DNA of 64,000 nt from Aptenodytes patagonicus (GCF_965638725.1 NC_134963.1:15032501-15096500), one strand, 5' to 3'; positions 29,201 to 44,200 are shown, counted from the first letter of the stretch. Made by a program: numbers and translations. Notes: generated by a model from the sequence alone, not told the origin.

Positions 29201-32200
29201 GTGTTTATGCTGCCTTTCCCTGTTACAGGATTAGAGTATTTTATATGAAAACAGGTAATTTTTTGTGTGTGTGGCGAAAGTGTTGCCTTTTATACCAGAG
29301 ACGCCTATGTGAAAACAGATGTAAAACCAGCTGCTTTTGGAGGATGTCTCTTGTGCTTCAGCTGCGAGGAGGGGAATATACTAGAGACAGGCACTGTTAA
29401 TGGAGAACAGCTTCCAGCCAGTCACCTTTGACATAGCAAGAGATGTGTTAAGACTGGCTGATGCTTACAAAAATTGGAGTACAGTCAGGATCAGCAGTGT
29501 ACTGTGTAAGGCACAATAGACTCATAGTTAAATGTTTTCTCCAAATACCTTCCGATCTAGAGTGAATTGCAATAAATGGACCTTTCATCAGGCCACATTT
29601 CAACAATGTATTGGGTTAGAAGTTACAAACCTAAATTCTTTGTACAATCTGGGCCAAAGTGATAAACAAGAAGACTGGTACAGTGATTGTAATGTCAAGT
29701 GTCAGCAATTACACCATCTTCATCAGCTTCTTGCGCTTAACTCGTTTCCTTGAGCTAAGATCAAATGTAAGCAAGCTGTAAAGTCTAAATCAGTTTGAGG
29801 AGTTGTTATTAGAGTTCAATTGGAATAATCACAATTGTGGTGCAGATTTTAGCATGCTCTCAAAGTATTGCTTATAATTTTGATTTAATGACTTTTTAAG
29901 ATTACAGTATTAAAAAAAAAAAAGACACTGTATGCTTGCAACCTTAACTTCACCTTAGCAAAGATATTGCTTTGGAAATGAAGTACTGGTCACTGCTGGA
30001 GGCAGGAAGATAGACTATGGAAAGTAGTGATCTCATCTGCACTGGTAAATCTTATGCCTAATTTTTTTTATGTTGCCATACTAATAACTTTAACTGTAAT
30101 AGTGGCTTTTTTTGCTCTTACACAAACATGATTGACTGTTGCAAAGGCTTGCATGCTAATAAATACCTTTTGCTGTTTCTGCAGTGAAATACAGAGTACA
30201 GAATATTCTGCATAGCACTTTTAGACCTAGTAATAGCTTTACCTATTGATAAATACAGTGGAGCGTTTGCTTTTTCTGTGTAAAACTTGACAATGTTTTT
30301 CTGCTGTCATGGATGAATGCATACACCTGTTTTGACAACAGTGCATTTCCACAGACGGTCCTTGCACGCTGTGATTGAAGCTTCTGACTTGGCAGCAAGT
30401 AACAGATATGATGTAGGATGTACATACAGAATCGTACACTCTTTTGGAGGAGGGGAGAAGCAAGGGGGACAAGCAATCCTTTTGCGAGCAAATAATTGTT
30501 CATCCTAATGAAAGAAAATAGTATTTCTCTTGCTCTTTACATTCCTTTTCAACTCTCCTTTTTACTCCTTATGTTGTGCTTCTTCATTAAACAGATGTTA
30601 ACTTGTGACCTTACAAGTCACTTGTGTTCTTGATATTACCAGGGATGTTTTCACACTGTGTTGTGCACCAGGTGTTGCACACACTGTATTTGCCTGATAA
30701 AATTTTTAGATATTTTGAACAGATTTTGCTATTGAACATCTGGTTAAAAAAAAAAAAAGTACCTGTCTCGGACTGATTGTACTGTTGCATGAGCCATTTT
30801 CGCTGTCTTCTCTTTTTGTGATGTTTGAGGTGCAATAATAATAGTGGCTTTGTTGCCCGAATTTGGAGAGCAGAACTCTGAATTCTGGGTCTCCCAATTT
30901 GCTCGCACTGTCAGAAGAGGGTTGTTTGACTTGAATATTTTTTTGTATTTTGCAGACTTTTCATACGTTAATACACTGTTTAAAAACAATGACATGCTCA
31001 TCACAGAGATGTGTAAACAAAAGACTTCACTGAAAGCAAATCATCTTCCTTTTCCCCTTCACAAAAGTGGTCTTTAATTGGGATAAATGTTCTGCAAAAA
31101 AAAGTTGAAAATACTCCTACCCGGAGGAGCTTGGCAGCAACACTCATCGTCTGATGAACAAGTCCAGTTCTAACATCCGTGATCTGGTATCACTACAGTC
31201 TTTTATCATTGATGTTTGTTTGCTTGCTTGCTTGTTTAGATCAGCTGTCCTGGAGATGAGACTTCACCCATTCCCTTTGTTTTAGTTTCAAGCCGAGGAC
31301 TCGCTGTGACGGCACAAAAGTGCCGCTGCGAAGCCTTCGCGTGGGGCAGACCAGGCTGCAGAGGGAATTGTAGCCTGTGCTGTCCATTTGTATTTGTTAA
31401 CTTGTTTTAAGCGTAAGTGTGTGTGATGCGAGCTAGCATTCTGTTTTTCAAAACCAGTTCAGCAGTTATTTACCTTTCAAGCAATTAACATAATTACCAT
31501 TATGCTAAGAAGTAATTTTGGGAAGTTCTGCTCTGAGCCCTTATGACTCCATCGGGACAGTTTTAGTCGGGACTTATCTTTTTGATGGAAGCCTAATTGC
31601 AGTTTTGGCTTTGTGTAAACAAACAGAGGCAGCTAATTGTTTAGGCAAATAGCAGATTAATTTAAATATGCATCCCTAATAAAACAAAAATGGTCCCCAT
31701 TATGGTACTCATTCCCATGGCGAGGAATATAAATATTCAGTGGGAGTGCCATTAGACAGGGATCTTTAGGATTATCTGCATTATTTCACATGGGTAGCAC
31801 TTTCCAGATACCAAATAATCTTTACAAAAGCAAACATAAATCAATTTAAACTCATTTAGATACCATTTCACTATGTGCAGTTTCATTACCACACTCTTGC
31901 TTCACCTCCTTTGGGACATGGGAGGAGTGTTTGCAAACTGGCATTGGTGCCCGTCCACAGCTGTCTGTCAGAGCTTTTATGTCTCCTTTTGAAGGAATAG
32001 CTGCCATTAATCATTTCATCATTAATGGCCATGCTCAAGTAGAAGGACGGCTTCTCCAGCCCTGTCTATCACGTCTGAAGATTGCTTCTCCATTAATTCA
32101 GTGCAAAGGTGGCCCAGAAGTCTCCAATTCCGTCTGGCCCTTCTGTTCTGTAGTACACTCCCGATTGTTTCAGGTTGCTCTTATTTAGATTATTGCTTTA

Positions 32201-35200
32201 ATGTACCATGCTTTTAAATAGAGTATCGGTGATCTATGCCGGGAAAAAATGCGATTGCAAATGTATTGTCTTTTGACTTGTACTCCTGTGTTCTTTGGGG
32301 TTTGTATTCTTTAGCTTTCTGAAAGCACTGAACTCTTTTGCATTTTCTGTTTTTCCAGAGCATCAGGATTAGGAGCCTTGCTGCTGGTTGTAAACTGTTA
32401 AGAATGGTATTAAAATCCCTGGCCTGATTGCTACGTGCAGAGCTTAAGATTCTTTTCTTTAAAACTTTTCTATGTACAGCAGAGTGACTTAAATTTGAGT
32501 GTGGGTTCTTCCTCACTGTTTTTAGTGGTAATTGAGGGCGAGTATATAGTAGAATAAAAATGTAGGTGTCTGTTTAAGTCTCGTCTTCTCCAAATGTGTA
32601 AAAGTGAGAGAATTCAAGCAGTCTTCCTCAAGGTAGATAACAATGTTATCTAAAAGTAAAAAAATTAGGAATTACTTAGCACGAGCCTCTAATGCCAGAG
32701 CCCATGATTTTGGAAAGTTTCCTCTGAACCGGTTACGTGGTGCGATGCAGTGTCCTGAGTTCTGGTTTCCTGCCCTGTAGTCTCTTTTCTGTATGTTAAC
32801 CTTTTCCAATAGAATGCTTATAAGCTTACATCTTAATGATCTTCTAAAGTTTTGTTAAGTTCTAAGGTAAAGCATAGTGTTTATTTTTTTTCATGTACAG
32901 GAACCGTTAGTGTGTGGAGCCTGATGTTCGGGCGGGAGCCAATCCATCGTTACCAGCACAATCAGAGGATACAGGCTTTAGCTCTTGGTTCAGAGGGTGC
33001 AACGGTAGCGACGGCATCTGGCTTCGAGGTCAAAGTGGAAAGCCCTAATGACAGAGGATTCTGGCAAACTACAGAAACATTTGAAATCCAGAAATTGGTG
33101 AGTCTCCAGGCTACTCAGCTTCATTCCAGGAGCTCCTGATCCACTAATTATTTTTGGTATGGTTAAGAGGGATCTTATAAAAATCTTACAAGAGTGTTGC
33201 CTGAAGTAGATAACAGCATTATCAGCTAGGGGCTATGATTTTGAAGCAGGTTAATGGACGAGCCTTTCATCACTGAAGAGGGTGAAATGCTGGCTTAAGC
33301 TACAAGTGAAAATGAACAGAAGTCCATATGGTGCAGGAGGTTGGCTGTTTTTAATTATTTTTTTTTGTCAACATCAAACTAAGTTGGCTCATTTTGTAAA
33401 TCAGTTTTCTCACGTAGAATTGGAGCTAAAACTCAAGGTCTCATTCCAGATCAACGCTATCTGATTAATTCTGAGGCAGGATATTGCAGCCGAGCTAATA
33501 GTATCACTTGTGAAGCTGTAACTAGTTGTGCAGCTTCTTTAGGTTGCACCTTCTGTCACTGAAGTTTTGAGACTATTTTAATTAAAAATCAAAAGCTGTC
33601 CCATTCTCTGAAGTTTTATTATGTCTCGGACTATCAACACTTTTTTGAAAGGGGAAGGAAGTGCGTAGGAATAAATTGAGTCTTGCAGCTTCTCTCCTAT
33701 TGCAAGAAGCTACTGCGCAGCTAATGGGTATGAAGCTGTGATTTAAACCACTCCTGACTAATCCCCTCTTTCAAAGCTAAGTCAGTCTTACAATACTTAA
33801 AATGTTTGGGGATTTTGTTTATTTTAAGAGGTTTCCCAATAAAAATGTTAAAACAACACCACCCGCTGCATTGTAGTTGGGTCCATTTTACTCTTGCATC
33901 TTGCTTGCTGTGAAATGTCAGTTTGCCACATGTGAAAGACACTCAGGACACCACACTCTCTTCTACGGTTGGGTTAGAAATCAGCTGTGCTGTTAAGGAG
34001 TTTAAACCCTTCCCGTGGTGAGACTTTTCAGCAATGTCTTAACCATTTACTGAAACGGGAAGAGCAACGTCATTCTGGTCTTGTGACAGAAGATGGGGGA
34101 GCTGATCCTTGGGCTGTCCTAGAGTCATGTGATAACTTTTCGGTTGATTTAGGGTATATAGCCATGATTTCAGGGTAAGCATCAACTGTTCCCTGTTAGT
34201 TGTGTGAATGTGGTGCCTCTTCTGGAGCACTGTATTCACATTCTAGCCACGGTATTTGCTTTGTGTGCTTTAACCTTACGGCTTTCCGTCCTTCATCTGA
34301 ACGAGTGTCGTGGTTTAACCCCAGCTGGCAACTAAGCACCACACAGCCGCTTGCTCACTCCCCACCCCCCCTTCAGCCCCCCTGGTGGGATGGGGGAGAG
34401 AATCGGAAGAGTAAAAGTGAGAAAACCCATGGGTTGAGATAAGAACAGTTTAATAATTGAAATAAAATAGTAATAATAATAATAAAATAATATACAAAGC
34501 AAGTGATGCACGATGCAATTGCTCACCATGCACTGACCGATGCCCAGCCAGGCCCCGAGCAGCGGCCCCCCCGGCCAGCTTTCCCCCAGTTTCTGTACTG
34601 AGCATGACGTCCCATGGGATGGAATGTCCCTTTGGCCAGTTGGGGTCAGCTGTCCTGGCTGTGCCCCCTCCCAGCTTCTTGTGCACCTCCAGCCTGCTCA
34701 GTCGGTAGAGCATGGGAAGCTGGAAAGTCCTTGACTAGTGTAAGCACTGCCCAGCAACAACTAAACCATCGGTGTGTTATCAACATTATTCTCATACTAA
34801 ACCCAAACCACAGCACTGTACCAGCTGCTAGGAAGAAAATTAACTCTATCCCAGCTGAAACGAGGACAACGAGTCCATTAAGTCTTCCTCCTTTCTTTGA
34901 TGTGACGTTTTGGTGTGTTCTGTTGTATTGTGTTCTGATTAGTTTTTTAAATGGGCTCATTCTAAAGACTGTGAGCTAGATTTCATCATAGGAGCTAAAC
35001 TTGCAAAAGTTCAGAAATAAAATTGATACTTTGTCTGAAATTAATCCATAATTGGGATGATTCAAGATAGCCGATAACGACACGTCAGTAGTTTGTTCAG
35101 TTTAGCATGTGGCAGTAGTGATCTAAAAGAATTTGTGGCTGTAATAAAAATTAAAAGTCTGCTCTTTTTAGGTCAACTTCCTTAATCTGGTTCCAGATGT

Positions 35201-38200
35201 TACGGGGAGTCCAGTCACAGTAGCAGCTGCAGAAGACATTGTCTATCTCCTGAAAGCAGAAGATCCTGGCAAAATTCTCCATTCTGTCTATGGTCAGCCT
35301 GTCACATGTCTGGATGTGTCTGCTCATGAAGCAGCCTTTGGGGTCAAAACCTTTGGCTGGTTATTGAATGAGCCCAACCAGGTATTTAATTGGCTTTTTT
35401 TATTTGTAAGATTTTTATACCTTCATAATTAACAAAGGAAAAAAGAGTTCATGCTACTGACTGTTTCCTTCCCTGCTATTCAGCTTTTGACAATAGAGGG
35501 AAGACATTTTTTTAATGCAAAAATCTGATGCTTCTATTAGTTTTCTTCCAGTGGGCTGAAGTAAGGGATTATTGTTCAGCCAACTGGGTTCACTGTAAAG
35601 ACTTTGCGATCTCTGCTCCTCAGCGAGTCCCAGCTTATTCAGCTGTATGCTGCGTCAGTGGTCCTCTAGGGGGAACTAGTCTCAAAAAAAAAAAACCCAA
35701 CCCCAAAAAACTAAAAACCCCAGTAAACAACCTCACCCCAAAAAGCCAAAACATCCCTCAGCCTTTCTGATGAGGGCGTCCTGAGCAGCGTGTCAAGGCC
35801 TGTACATGCAAATGTGCAGTCTTAGGAGGATGCTTCTTTCTTTTTTTTTTTTTTTTTTTTTGTGCACTTGAGTGTTTGAACTAAGTTACTTCCAATTTGG
35901 TGAGAATGGTGTGACTGTTGTATTAAAGGAAGCTAAATGCTAATCATAGGTTTGAAGCCCCCTGTGACAGAGTCTGCTGCTTTTATCAGCACATCTTAGC
36001 AGTGGCAGGGTAGATCAAAACCAGACTGTTTTTGTAACCCTGCTGAAGACTCGTGGCTGAGGCATGCTTCTAATGCAGCTATTCTCAAACTTCTCTGCTT
36101 GCAGGAGGGGCTCTCTTGGGCTTGCAGACCCAAATAGGTAGCATAAATAATTGTATTTTGCGGGGCTCGGAATCCTACCTGAATTCCCAGGTAGCTAGTG
36201 GCAGCAGCCTGTTCCTGGACACGGCCCCACTCCAGGGCAGGGACCAGGCTGCGGAAAGACCTGTTTGCAGATGCCTTGAGAAGAGTTTCTGTCCCTTTCC
36301 TGCATCTTGCCTGACTTTCCCATTCCCTAATTTCATTCCATTTTTTTGTGGTTATACTTAAGGCATGTGATGGGCTATCAGCAAAGAGGGAAGGAGAGTG
36401 CTTCAGGCAGGTGGAGAAAGAAGCAGGAGGTGAGCAACCAGATGAAAGGAGCTGTGCTCTGTGGTGTACAAATGCAGCGTTTTCTTTGGCAAGCGACTAG
36501 AACAGGAAAGCTTTATTTAGGACTACCTCTGTGTTAGGAATAAATGTGTCCAGCTGCATCTAATTTCCCCTTAAAATTCACGTTCACTAGGGAAATGCTG
36601 AGGCCACCATAAATACCTCTAGGGTTGAGAGATGCTGCGAGGCCATGCTGTCTTTATTAATTCCTTTGCTGTCATAATCCAATTCTTTTCCCTACAGAGG
36701 TGGGAGGTTAGAAGGTAAAATTGCCTCATTCGGGGGCATTACATCGGTGATCACCTTTGTGCCTCGTAAAGGAACAGAGAAATCTACTTAGGCCCCCGAG
36801 TGTCACTCTGTAAAGCTGGACATATTTCCTAATTTAGTTCTGAAGTATTTGGCATTTGATGGCAGATTGTATTAAGCAGCGCATCAGTGCGCATCCTAAT
36901 CAGGGAGATGGGACTGAAGTCGTCCAGACGGCTGGGGTGTGTTTGACAAGGACGCTCGCTTGGCATTGCCGCACCAGCTGACATCACGCCGGAAATTAAT
37001 TACTAATGTCTATTATGATAATTATTCGCCTCACGCGGACGTGAAGGGACTTCGCATTGGCTGATTACACTGGTCACAAGTTGACAATCTGTCTTTAGGA
37101 GAGCTTTCGGTCTCGGAAACATAATGATGAAGAATTCCAGCCCCGTTTGCTGCTGGCTGTGTTGCTGTAGTGGGAGAGCTGTGTACCTTCTCAGTTTGGG
37201 GATTTCTTTGTTTTTCCTGAGGGATATTTTTTTTCTTTAATGTAAGCTCACAATCCTAACGCTACTGCCTAGTAACCTGCTTTCTGATGAAAATATAGTT
37301 AGGGAAACCATCTTTTTCCCTCTCTCTTTTTTAATCTTTGTCTAATTTTAACCAAATTTGACAGCAGAGTAGAGATCTGAGGCATAAATTTTGTAGGAAC
37401 TTTTATGTCGGAGAGGAGAAAAACATCAAATCTGTGGCATAGACTTGCCTACTGTTAGGTGACAGACATCCGTGCAAGGGAGAGGGGAGAATATAAATGC
37501 TTCATCTGTGAGAAGTTCAACTTTCACTTCATTAAGCATCAGACAACCCAAGTATGATGCTCTTTCTTGAAAGTTCGTCTGTTTAGTGCTCCTGGAGCTC
37601 TTTGTTTTATGTTAAGCTAAGAGAAGTTTCTTTAGTAAGGGTTATTTCAGCTGTATTAACTCAGCATGGAATGTACTATTTTCCTTAAATTTCAAATCCT
37701 TGAGATCTGTGTTCCCATCTAGGCTCGTACATGGCTAATAATATAGACCAGATAATGAACCACAGAGAAAACCCTAACCCTTTTAAACTCAAGTGGTGCT
37801 CATGACATCCAGTGGACAAGACTTGAAGGATGGTGTCTAGCAAATAACACGTTACCTTGTGTCATGCAGTTTGGAGACCCGTGATCTCGACACTGCAGCA
37901 GCATCACAAAGTCTTGGCATTCACGTGTTTGAATTTTGGATTTGAGCACTGTACGTAAAATTAAATCCACAGATTTAAACTACAGCTGGCTTTGGGCCTC
38001 TTCATGTCAGGATATAAACCTCTTAAACAGGTAGCACTATAACTGCCAGGATTAACATCATCTGATATCTGATGCAATTACCTCACTGATTGTAGGATCT
38101 GACTGAAGCTTTTCTCATAGTTGGTATATTTATAAGCTTCCCTCAATGGACCGTCTGCTGTCAAGTGAGTCTGGTCTCCTACTGTAGCTTCAGGTGAGCG

Positions 38201-41200
38201 CTCTCCTGCTTGTGGATTATTTCTATGAAATTTATAGGTGCTTTATTCTCTTGGGGGGGGGGGGACACACACCCAACTTTCTCCTGTATTTAAAATTTAG
38301 TTGAATTTTTTTAACATATTCAACAGTTCTTGGCGATAGAAGATAATCAACGTGGGAGGATTTGGGGGGGGTTTCCACCAAAGAAACTTCATATAGCATG
38401 CAAGAGAATTTTCTTTTAAACTCAGGCAGCTGAAGAACTCTTCTTATGTTACATGCATTGTAAGGCGCAGTTCAGAGTATGTCTGTGTTTTTGGTTGCTT
38501 TGTGCACGAACTTGAACCTTATTTCAGAACAGGTAGATGAGGAAGAGAGGAGTGACGGGAGGACAGTAATGATACAGCCTCCAACTTAGAAACAGAAGGC
38601 TAGATATGTTGAGACAGATGTCTTGGGAGTTGTCTGTTATGCTGTCACGATTTCATCTGTTTTGAGCTAGTGATTGGCTTGTACTTGATGAATGGCGTTC
38701 AACGTCACCTGACTCTTCTCATCAGCGATTGAAATACTGCCTAGTTTTGCTCCTGTATTTAATGTTTCCGCAGAGTTCTTCAACTGCTTGCTAATGTGGG
38801 TGTATCCAGTACAATTAACCACTTGAAATGGATGTTAGGAACTAATAGAAAGTGAAAAACAAATTTTAAATAATCCTTTAGATTGAATTTCATACTCTGC
38901 AGTCTCTCTTGGATGATGTATTTAGGTCATAGCTGCTTTGTATAAGCCGTTACGTCTTTCTTGCGCCTTGTTTTAACTAAAATGCTCCTCTGTTAACTGG
39001 TAAGCTTGCATTGTCTTTTCTGGTGTCGTAATGTCTCCAGTTCTCGTGGAGTTCCAAAGACTTCAAATTTTTTTATCTTGATTTTTCTTGTTTAAAAAAT
39101 GTGGGCTTTTTTCAGTTTCGTTAACCACCGCGGCCCTTGTTAAATAGTCCAGTTTTCAATAAATTGATCTTTATGAACTCTTGTTTTCATACCAGTAGAA
39201 GGGCAGGTCTTACTGGTGACTGAATTTGAACGTATGGGACTTGCCCAAACGTTTCTCTTTGGGGAGCTGTAGGACTGTAGAGCGTTAGCAGATCTTTGAA
39301 GGAAAGGTGTTTTAAATACCTTTTTCTCTATAAGCTCTTTAGTACAATGTAGGAGAGACAGAACTCTTTCTGAGGGTCTGAACTGTGTAACTTTTTATAA
39401 GTCACGCACTGCAAGAAATACAGTCCAGCAGAGAGACCAGAAGTTTTCCTTGCCTAAATTTTGCACGATGTATCAATTAACCCCTCTCTTGCTGAAAAGT
39501 AACAATAATGTATCTTGTTTTTTCTGTATTTGTAAATTACCAGAAATAGTTTTGCAAGTTAAAAAAAAAAAAAGAGAGAAAAATCCCTTTTGTATTGGCT
39601 GATGTTAATGACATTCTGCTTTTTTTTTCCTATTTGTTCGTTAATGTGAATACCTCAAAATTGGCACAGCTGCTTAGGTAAATGACTCAGGTTTGGAAAA
39701 TATAGCTGCTAGGATGTGCCGTGTGTATTCAAGGTGATAATCTATGAAACCAAGAGAATTCTTTCAGTTTTTAAGAACTACCTTGCCTTCCTTTTCCCCG
39801 TCCTATCCTTAGGTTAGGGAAAATGTGTTTCTGGGCTAGGGCTTGTTTTTCAGTGAGTGGGTGGTTCGGTGGGTAAACATAATATCCTTTCATCTCTGGG
39901 TACCTGAACTCCTACATCAGTACTCAGCCACAAGTCAAATGAGGCTGGTGACCTCATTCCAGGTCCTAGCAGACATCTGTCCACATCACAAGCCCATCAA
40001 GGCTGGCAGAGTCCCAGCTGCTGGCAGCCCGGGCTCGGGTAGTGTCCAGTGCTGGAACAGCAAGGGTTGCAGGTGCGTTGGCAGAATCGTGCTGCCTGCC
40101 TGCACAATGCTTGGCTCTACTTCTTGCTACCAGCTTGGAGTCTTACTTTTTAACTCCAGTCAGATGAAAACTTAAAAGGGAAAAAACAAACTACGCTTGT
40201 CTTTAGCTTCATGTGTAACTTTTACCGCAGGTGTAGATATTTGGAGGACCGGGTAGTGGTATGGCTGGCTTTTTTTGCCGCTGGATTTGATGCAAGCTGC
40301 TTAGACGATTATTTTTGCAGTCCTCTGTGTGGGTCTTTAAGCATTGCTTGAGGCTGCTTGGTGCAGCTCAGCGCATGCGAAATAAGAGTTCTCGTTTGCC
40401 AGCGTAAAGTCACCTTTAGGATGGCATGAAAGTCAATTTTCCACATGCTCGGAGAAACAGTTGTGTTACCAGCTTTACACAATGACTTATATCTGGCAAG
40501 AGCTTGCAAAATAGTCTCTCTGGCTGATTGTCAAAAATTACATCATATTGGAGTAAACTGCTTTTAAATCAAACATCCATTATTCATGTATATTAACTGC
40601 TTTTTAAATTTTTTTTTTTACTGGCTGTTTTGTGTATGATTTACTCTTTTTCTTTCTCTCTGATTGTCTGCCTATCTCCCTCAGCTGCTCCTTTTAAATC
40701 TTAGCTCATCTTTAAATTTATGGAGCCAGAACACTTATCTCTGTGTACAAGTATCAATATGCTGACCTTGCATTTGTTAATAGTCAAATTTTTTTGTTGT
40801 TGTTGCAGTGTTATGTGCCATATTTACAGTAGGCAATTCAATACATTTGCACGGGGAAACTGTGCCCCTGAGGCTTGTAAACTTTGAAAATATTCTTTTT
40901 CCACATCCCTTTAGAAATAAAATTCAAACTTGCAGCAGTGTATACCATATGTTGTACTTAATTTGATGACTTCTGCCGCAAATGCATATGAAATAGCCTT
41001 ATCGCTTCTGTAGATACCCTTTGAATTGTATGGTTTTGACCTGAGCAAAACCCAGATCCCTTTTTATTCATGGTGGACTTGAAATTTCACAAGCTTTTCT
41101 TTTGTTGGCAATATTTGTGTGTATTCAGGCAACATTTTTTCCGGTTGGCAGAGGGATGGGCAGAAGGAAAGGGGGAGAAACATAATTTGAAAATAAATGC

Positions 41201-44200
41201 AAATTCTGTTCTCAATCTTGCTGCTTGTCCCTCTGCCTCTTTGAGCAACTCCGGTTGTTTTTATTTTGATCCTCTGTCTCTAAAATGACAGTTAGAAACC
41301 TCTATCCTAGACGGTTCTTTCTGAGAAAGTGGTTCTTTAATGTATCCTGTGTGTTATTCAGTAAGGAAAAGGATGTAGGTTTTGAGTGTGGTTTTACAGT
41401 ATACTTTTTGCTAATATTCATGATACTCCGTTCAATACCTCATCTAAATAAGAACTAAATATACTGTATGTACAGAGTGCTTCGCCCAGTTCTGAGAGCT
41501 CAGTTTTTACTGGCCGCGCGATGTGGTAACTTTTGACAAGAAGCAGAAATGCGATTGCAGAGGGGAAACTAGCTATTTCACAAAGCAGTTGTCTGCTGGC
41601 TTTCAGCCAGGACAGTGGGTTGAACACCCCTGCTCTTGTTGAAAGTACCACAGGCTCTTTGATAACAAGTGCTTGGGGATTTGTTGTTTTAATGTTCCAT
41701 CCAAAAAAGACATCTCCAACAACACAGGATCCCAAAACACCTGCTGGGGTATTGGACATGCATGGAAGAGTTCCATCAACAGCATTTCCTTCAGTTCCTT
41801 GGTTTTTCTTGGAAGTATCTCAACCAGAGTACATCGACCACGCTTGACCTCACTTAGCTGCAAGATGTAACAAAGCTCACAGCTTAGCTATTCTGGCTAC
41901 AGAGACTTTGATTCTTTGTGAATTAATTTAGTCTTCTTTCTTGAGTTCTTGGACGGCATTTAAAGAGAGTTCCCCGTACCCACTGCTCTGCAGTTTTGTG
42001 AAGTACAGTAACTTTTCCTTTTTTCCTCTGCCTGGTCTCATGAATTTGCCAGCTTCTCGGCGCATCTATCTGAGAACAGTGGCCACAGGTTGAGACTTGC
42101 CCAACTCACACAGTAAAGAGGGAAATTAGTCTAATGCACTGCCTTAACAAAAGAGAGAGTACGAGCATGAATAATTAATACCACTAGTCTGTGGCAATCG
42201 GATAAAATGAAGTCCCATTTGCTCAGCCTTATTAAAAGAGAGAGAGAGAGAGGGAGAGATGGTAAAGGTCGTTAAGGGACTTGTAACATGGAAAGAATCG
42301 CCTCTGAGATGGATAATGTGTTTTCTAATCTCTGTGGTCTTTAACTAAACATAATGGTAAAGGTACTCTGGCTATTTCTGGCTTTTTGAATTATTAAGCA
42401 TTCTGGGAGATTGCTTGGCTCTTATCCAATAACTTAGACTTTTTCATTTGAACAATGTTAATAGGTAACACTTTTTATTTTGTGCGTTAGATCCTGATAC
42501 ATCTGCACAGGGTATTTAATGCTTTTCCTCCCTTGTGTCCCCCAAGTCCCACTGCGGGGAAGGGATGCTCGTTAGTGTGTTATCCCAGGGTACTTCATTT
42601 CACACCCAAATGCTCTTGGTTCACTTACCTTCAGTTCGGTACCTATTAGGTCACTGGTCTTGGGTGTCCATTATAGGATTATAAATATCTTTAAAAGGGT
42701 AATCCCTTTGCAGTGTGCATTATAGGATTATAAACCTCCTAAAGATCTTATGCTTTATCTGCCCTTTAACATACAGACCCTTATTTCAAGTCCCTATTGA
42801 CCAGGTATTTTCATTCTTTCTCCTTGGCCTTTGTAAAGAAAATCCTTGTTGCCTTGGGATATTATAGGAGAGCTCATCAGAAGTGTTCTAGCAACTTCAA
42901 AATTGTCATCGGTATGCTTTTAAACCCCCTGTCTTCAAGAAATTATTATTCAGACTTAAAAAAGCATTCTGAGTTCTTTTTGTTTCTTTACCTATCAGTT
43001 TGTCAGGATAAGGTTTTGAACTTCATTTGCAGACCATGAAATTGCTCAAGACAGAAGTTGAATTTAAAGATAGGTAAAACCTGGATACCGAAAATCACAA
43101 AGAGAATCTTTCTTCCAATGATAGGGCTAATTGGCTAGAAATGCTCATGTGCATTATAAAATTTAAAAAAAACAAACAAACAACCCGACAATCTTTAAAA
43201 GAATTGAGACTGATGTGAGAAGAGAAGGAATTGGAGGGGCTAGGAGAAGATGATAAGGCAAAAGCTTTTCTTCCAGTTTTGTGGATCTGAACCTTTATTT
43301 TTGTACAGATTCCGTATTACACTTCAAATTGGTGGCCATCTACAAGTTATGTGAGGAGAAATAAGTAATTTTTTGGCTGGTGCTGCCTACATATGAGGAT
43401 TGCCACAGCTCTAAAATTAGACTGCAAGCAGGAGAATATGTAGTATTTGCTCCAATGTAAAACAGGGGAATCTTTAAGTGCTATGTGGAAGCAATTTTTC
43501 ATTATAGTCTTTCATAGCCATAACTGAATTTTCAAGTATGTATCATATGTTTATAGGATAGATGGGAGCTATGGTCGTTGAGATAAATTAATAGTTTATG
43601 GATGTTCGCTTTAAGTGTTAGCCCCAGGGGACTTTTGAGAAAGCAGCATTTGGCCCTCTCCTCTCCAGAGTTTTAACGTACAGCTGGGAAGGGCTGGTTC
43701 AGAGGCTCAACTGGGAGCTGGAATACGTTGCTGTTGACCCGATCGTTTATTGTTCATAAGTTGAATTCAGCAGTTTGACTTTGTCTTTTGTTCAAAACTT
43801 TCCAAGGAGAAATTTGGTTGCCAGGCGCAGATATTAATTTCCTTTGCACTGAAAACTGTGCAAAGTACCTTTGCCAGAATGCCATTATCTCTGGGTTTGG
43901 TTAGTGAGCTGTTGGAAGCTGTGCTGCAAGTGAGAACAGGCTGTAAATTGGTCTTTACCTTAGAAGGCTAACATTTTCATGCATTTTGTAGCAACTTTTT
44001 TGTAGGTATGGAAGTTTAAATTCATTTTTTAGCGACTTTTATGTCCTAAGTCTCCCTGCAAAGGTAGTCTTCCTTGCTTTACAGAGCTTGGGTTTTTTTG
44101 GGTCTTAAGGATGAAAAATTACATGCTAAAGGCTGCGATTTGAGGCAGATAGCTTCACAAAGACAAGGCTGGGAAAGGGAGCTACTTGGGAGATTATAAA

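Noticed and set aside
41530-41870. Possible decayed repeat with open frames on both strands in intron 7
   Set aside because: It has an appearance unlike its surroundings, but I could not match it to a family or find its ends.
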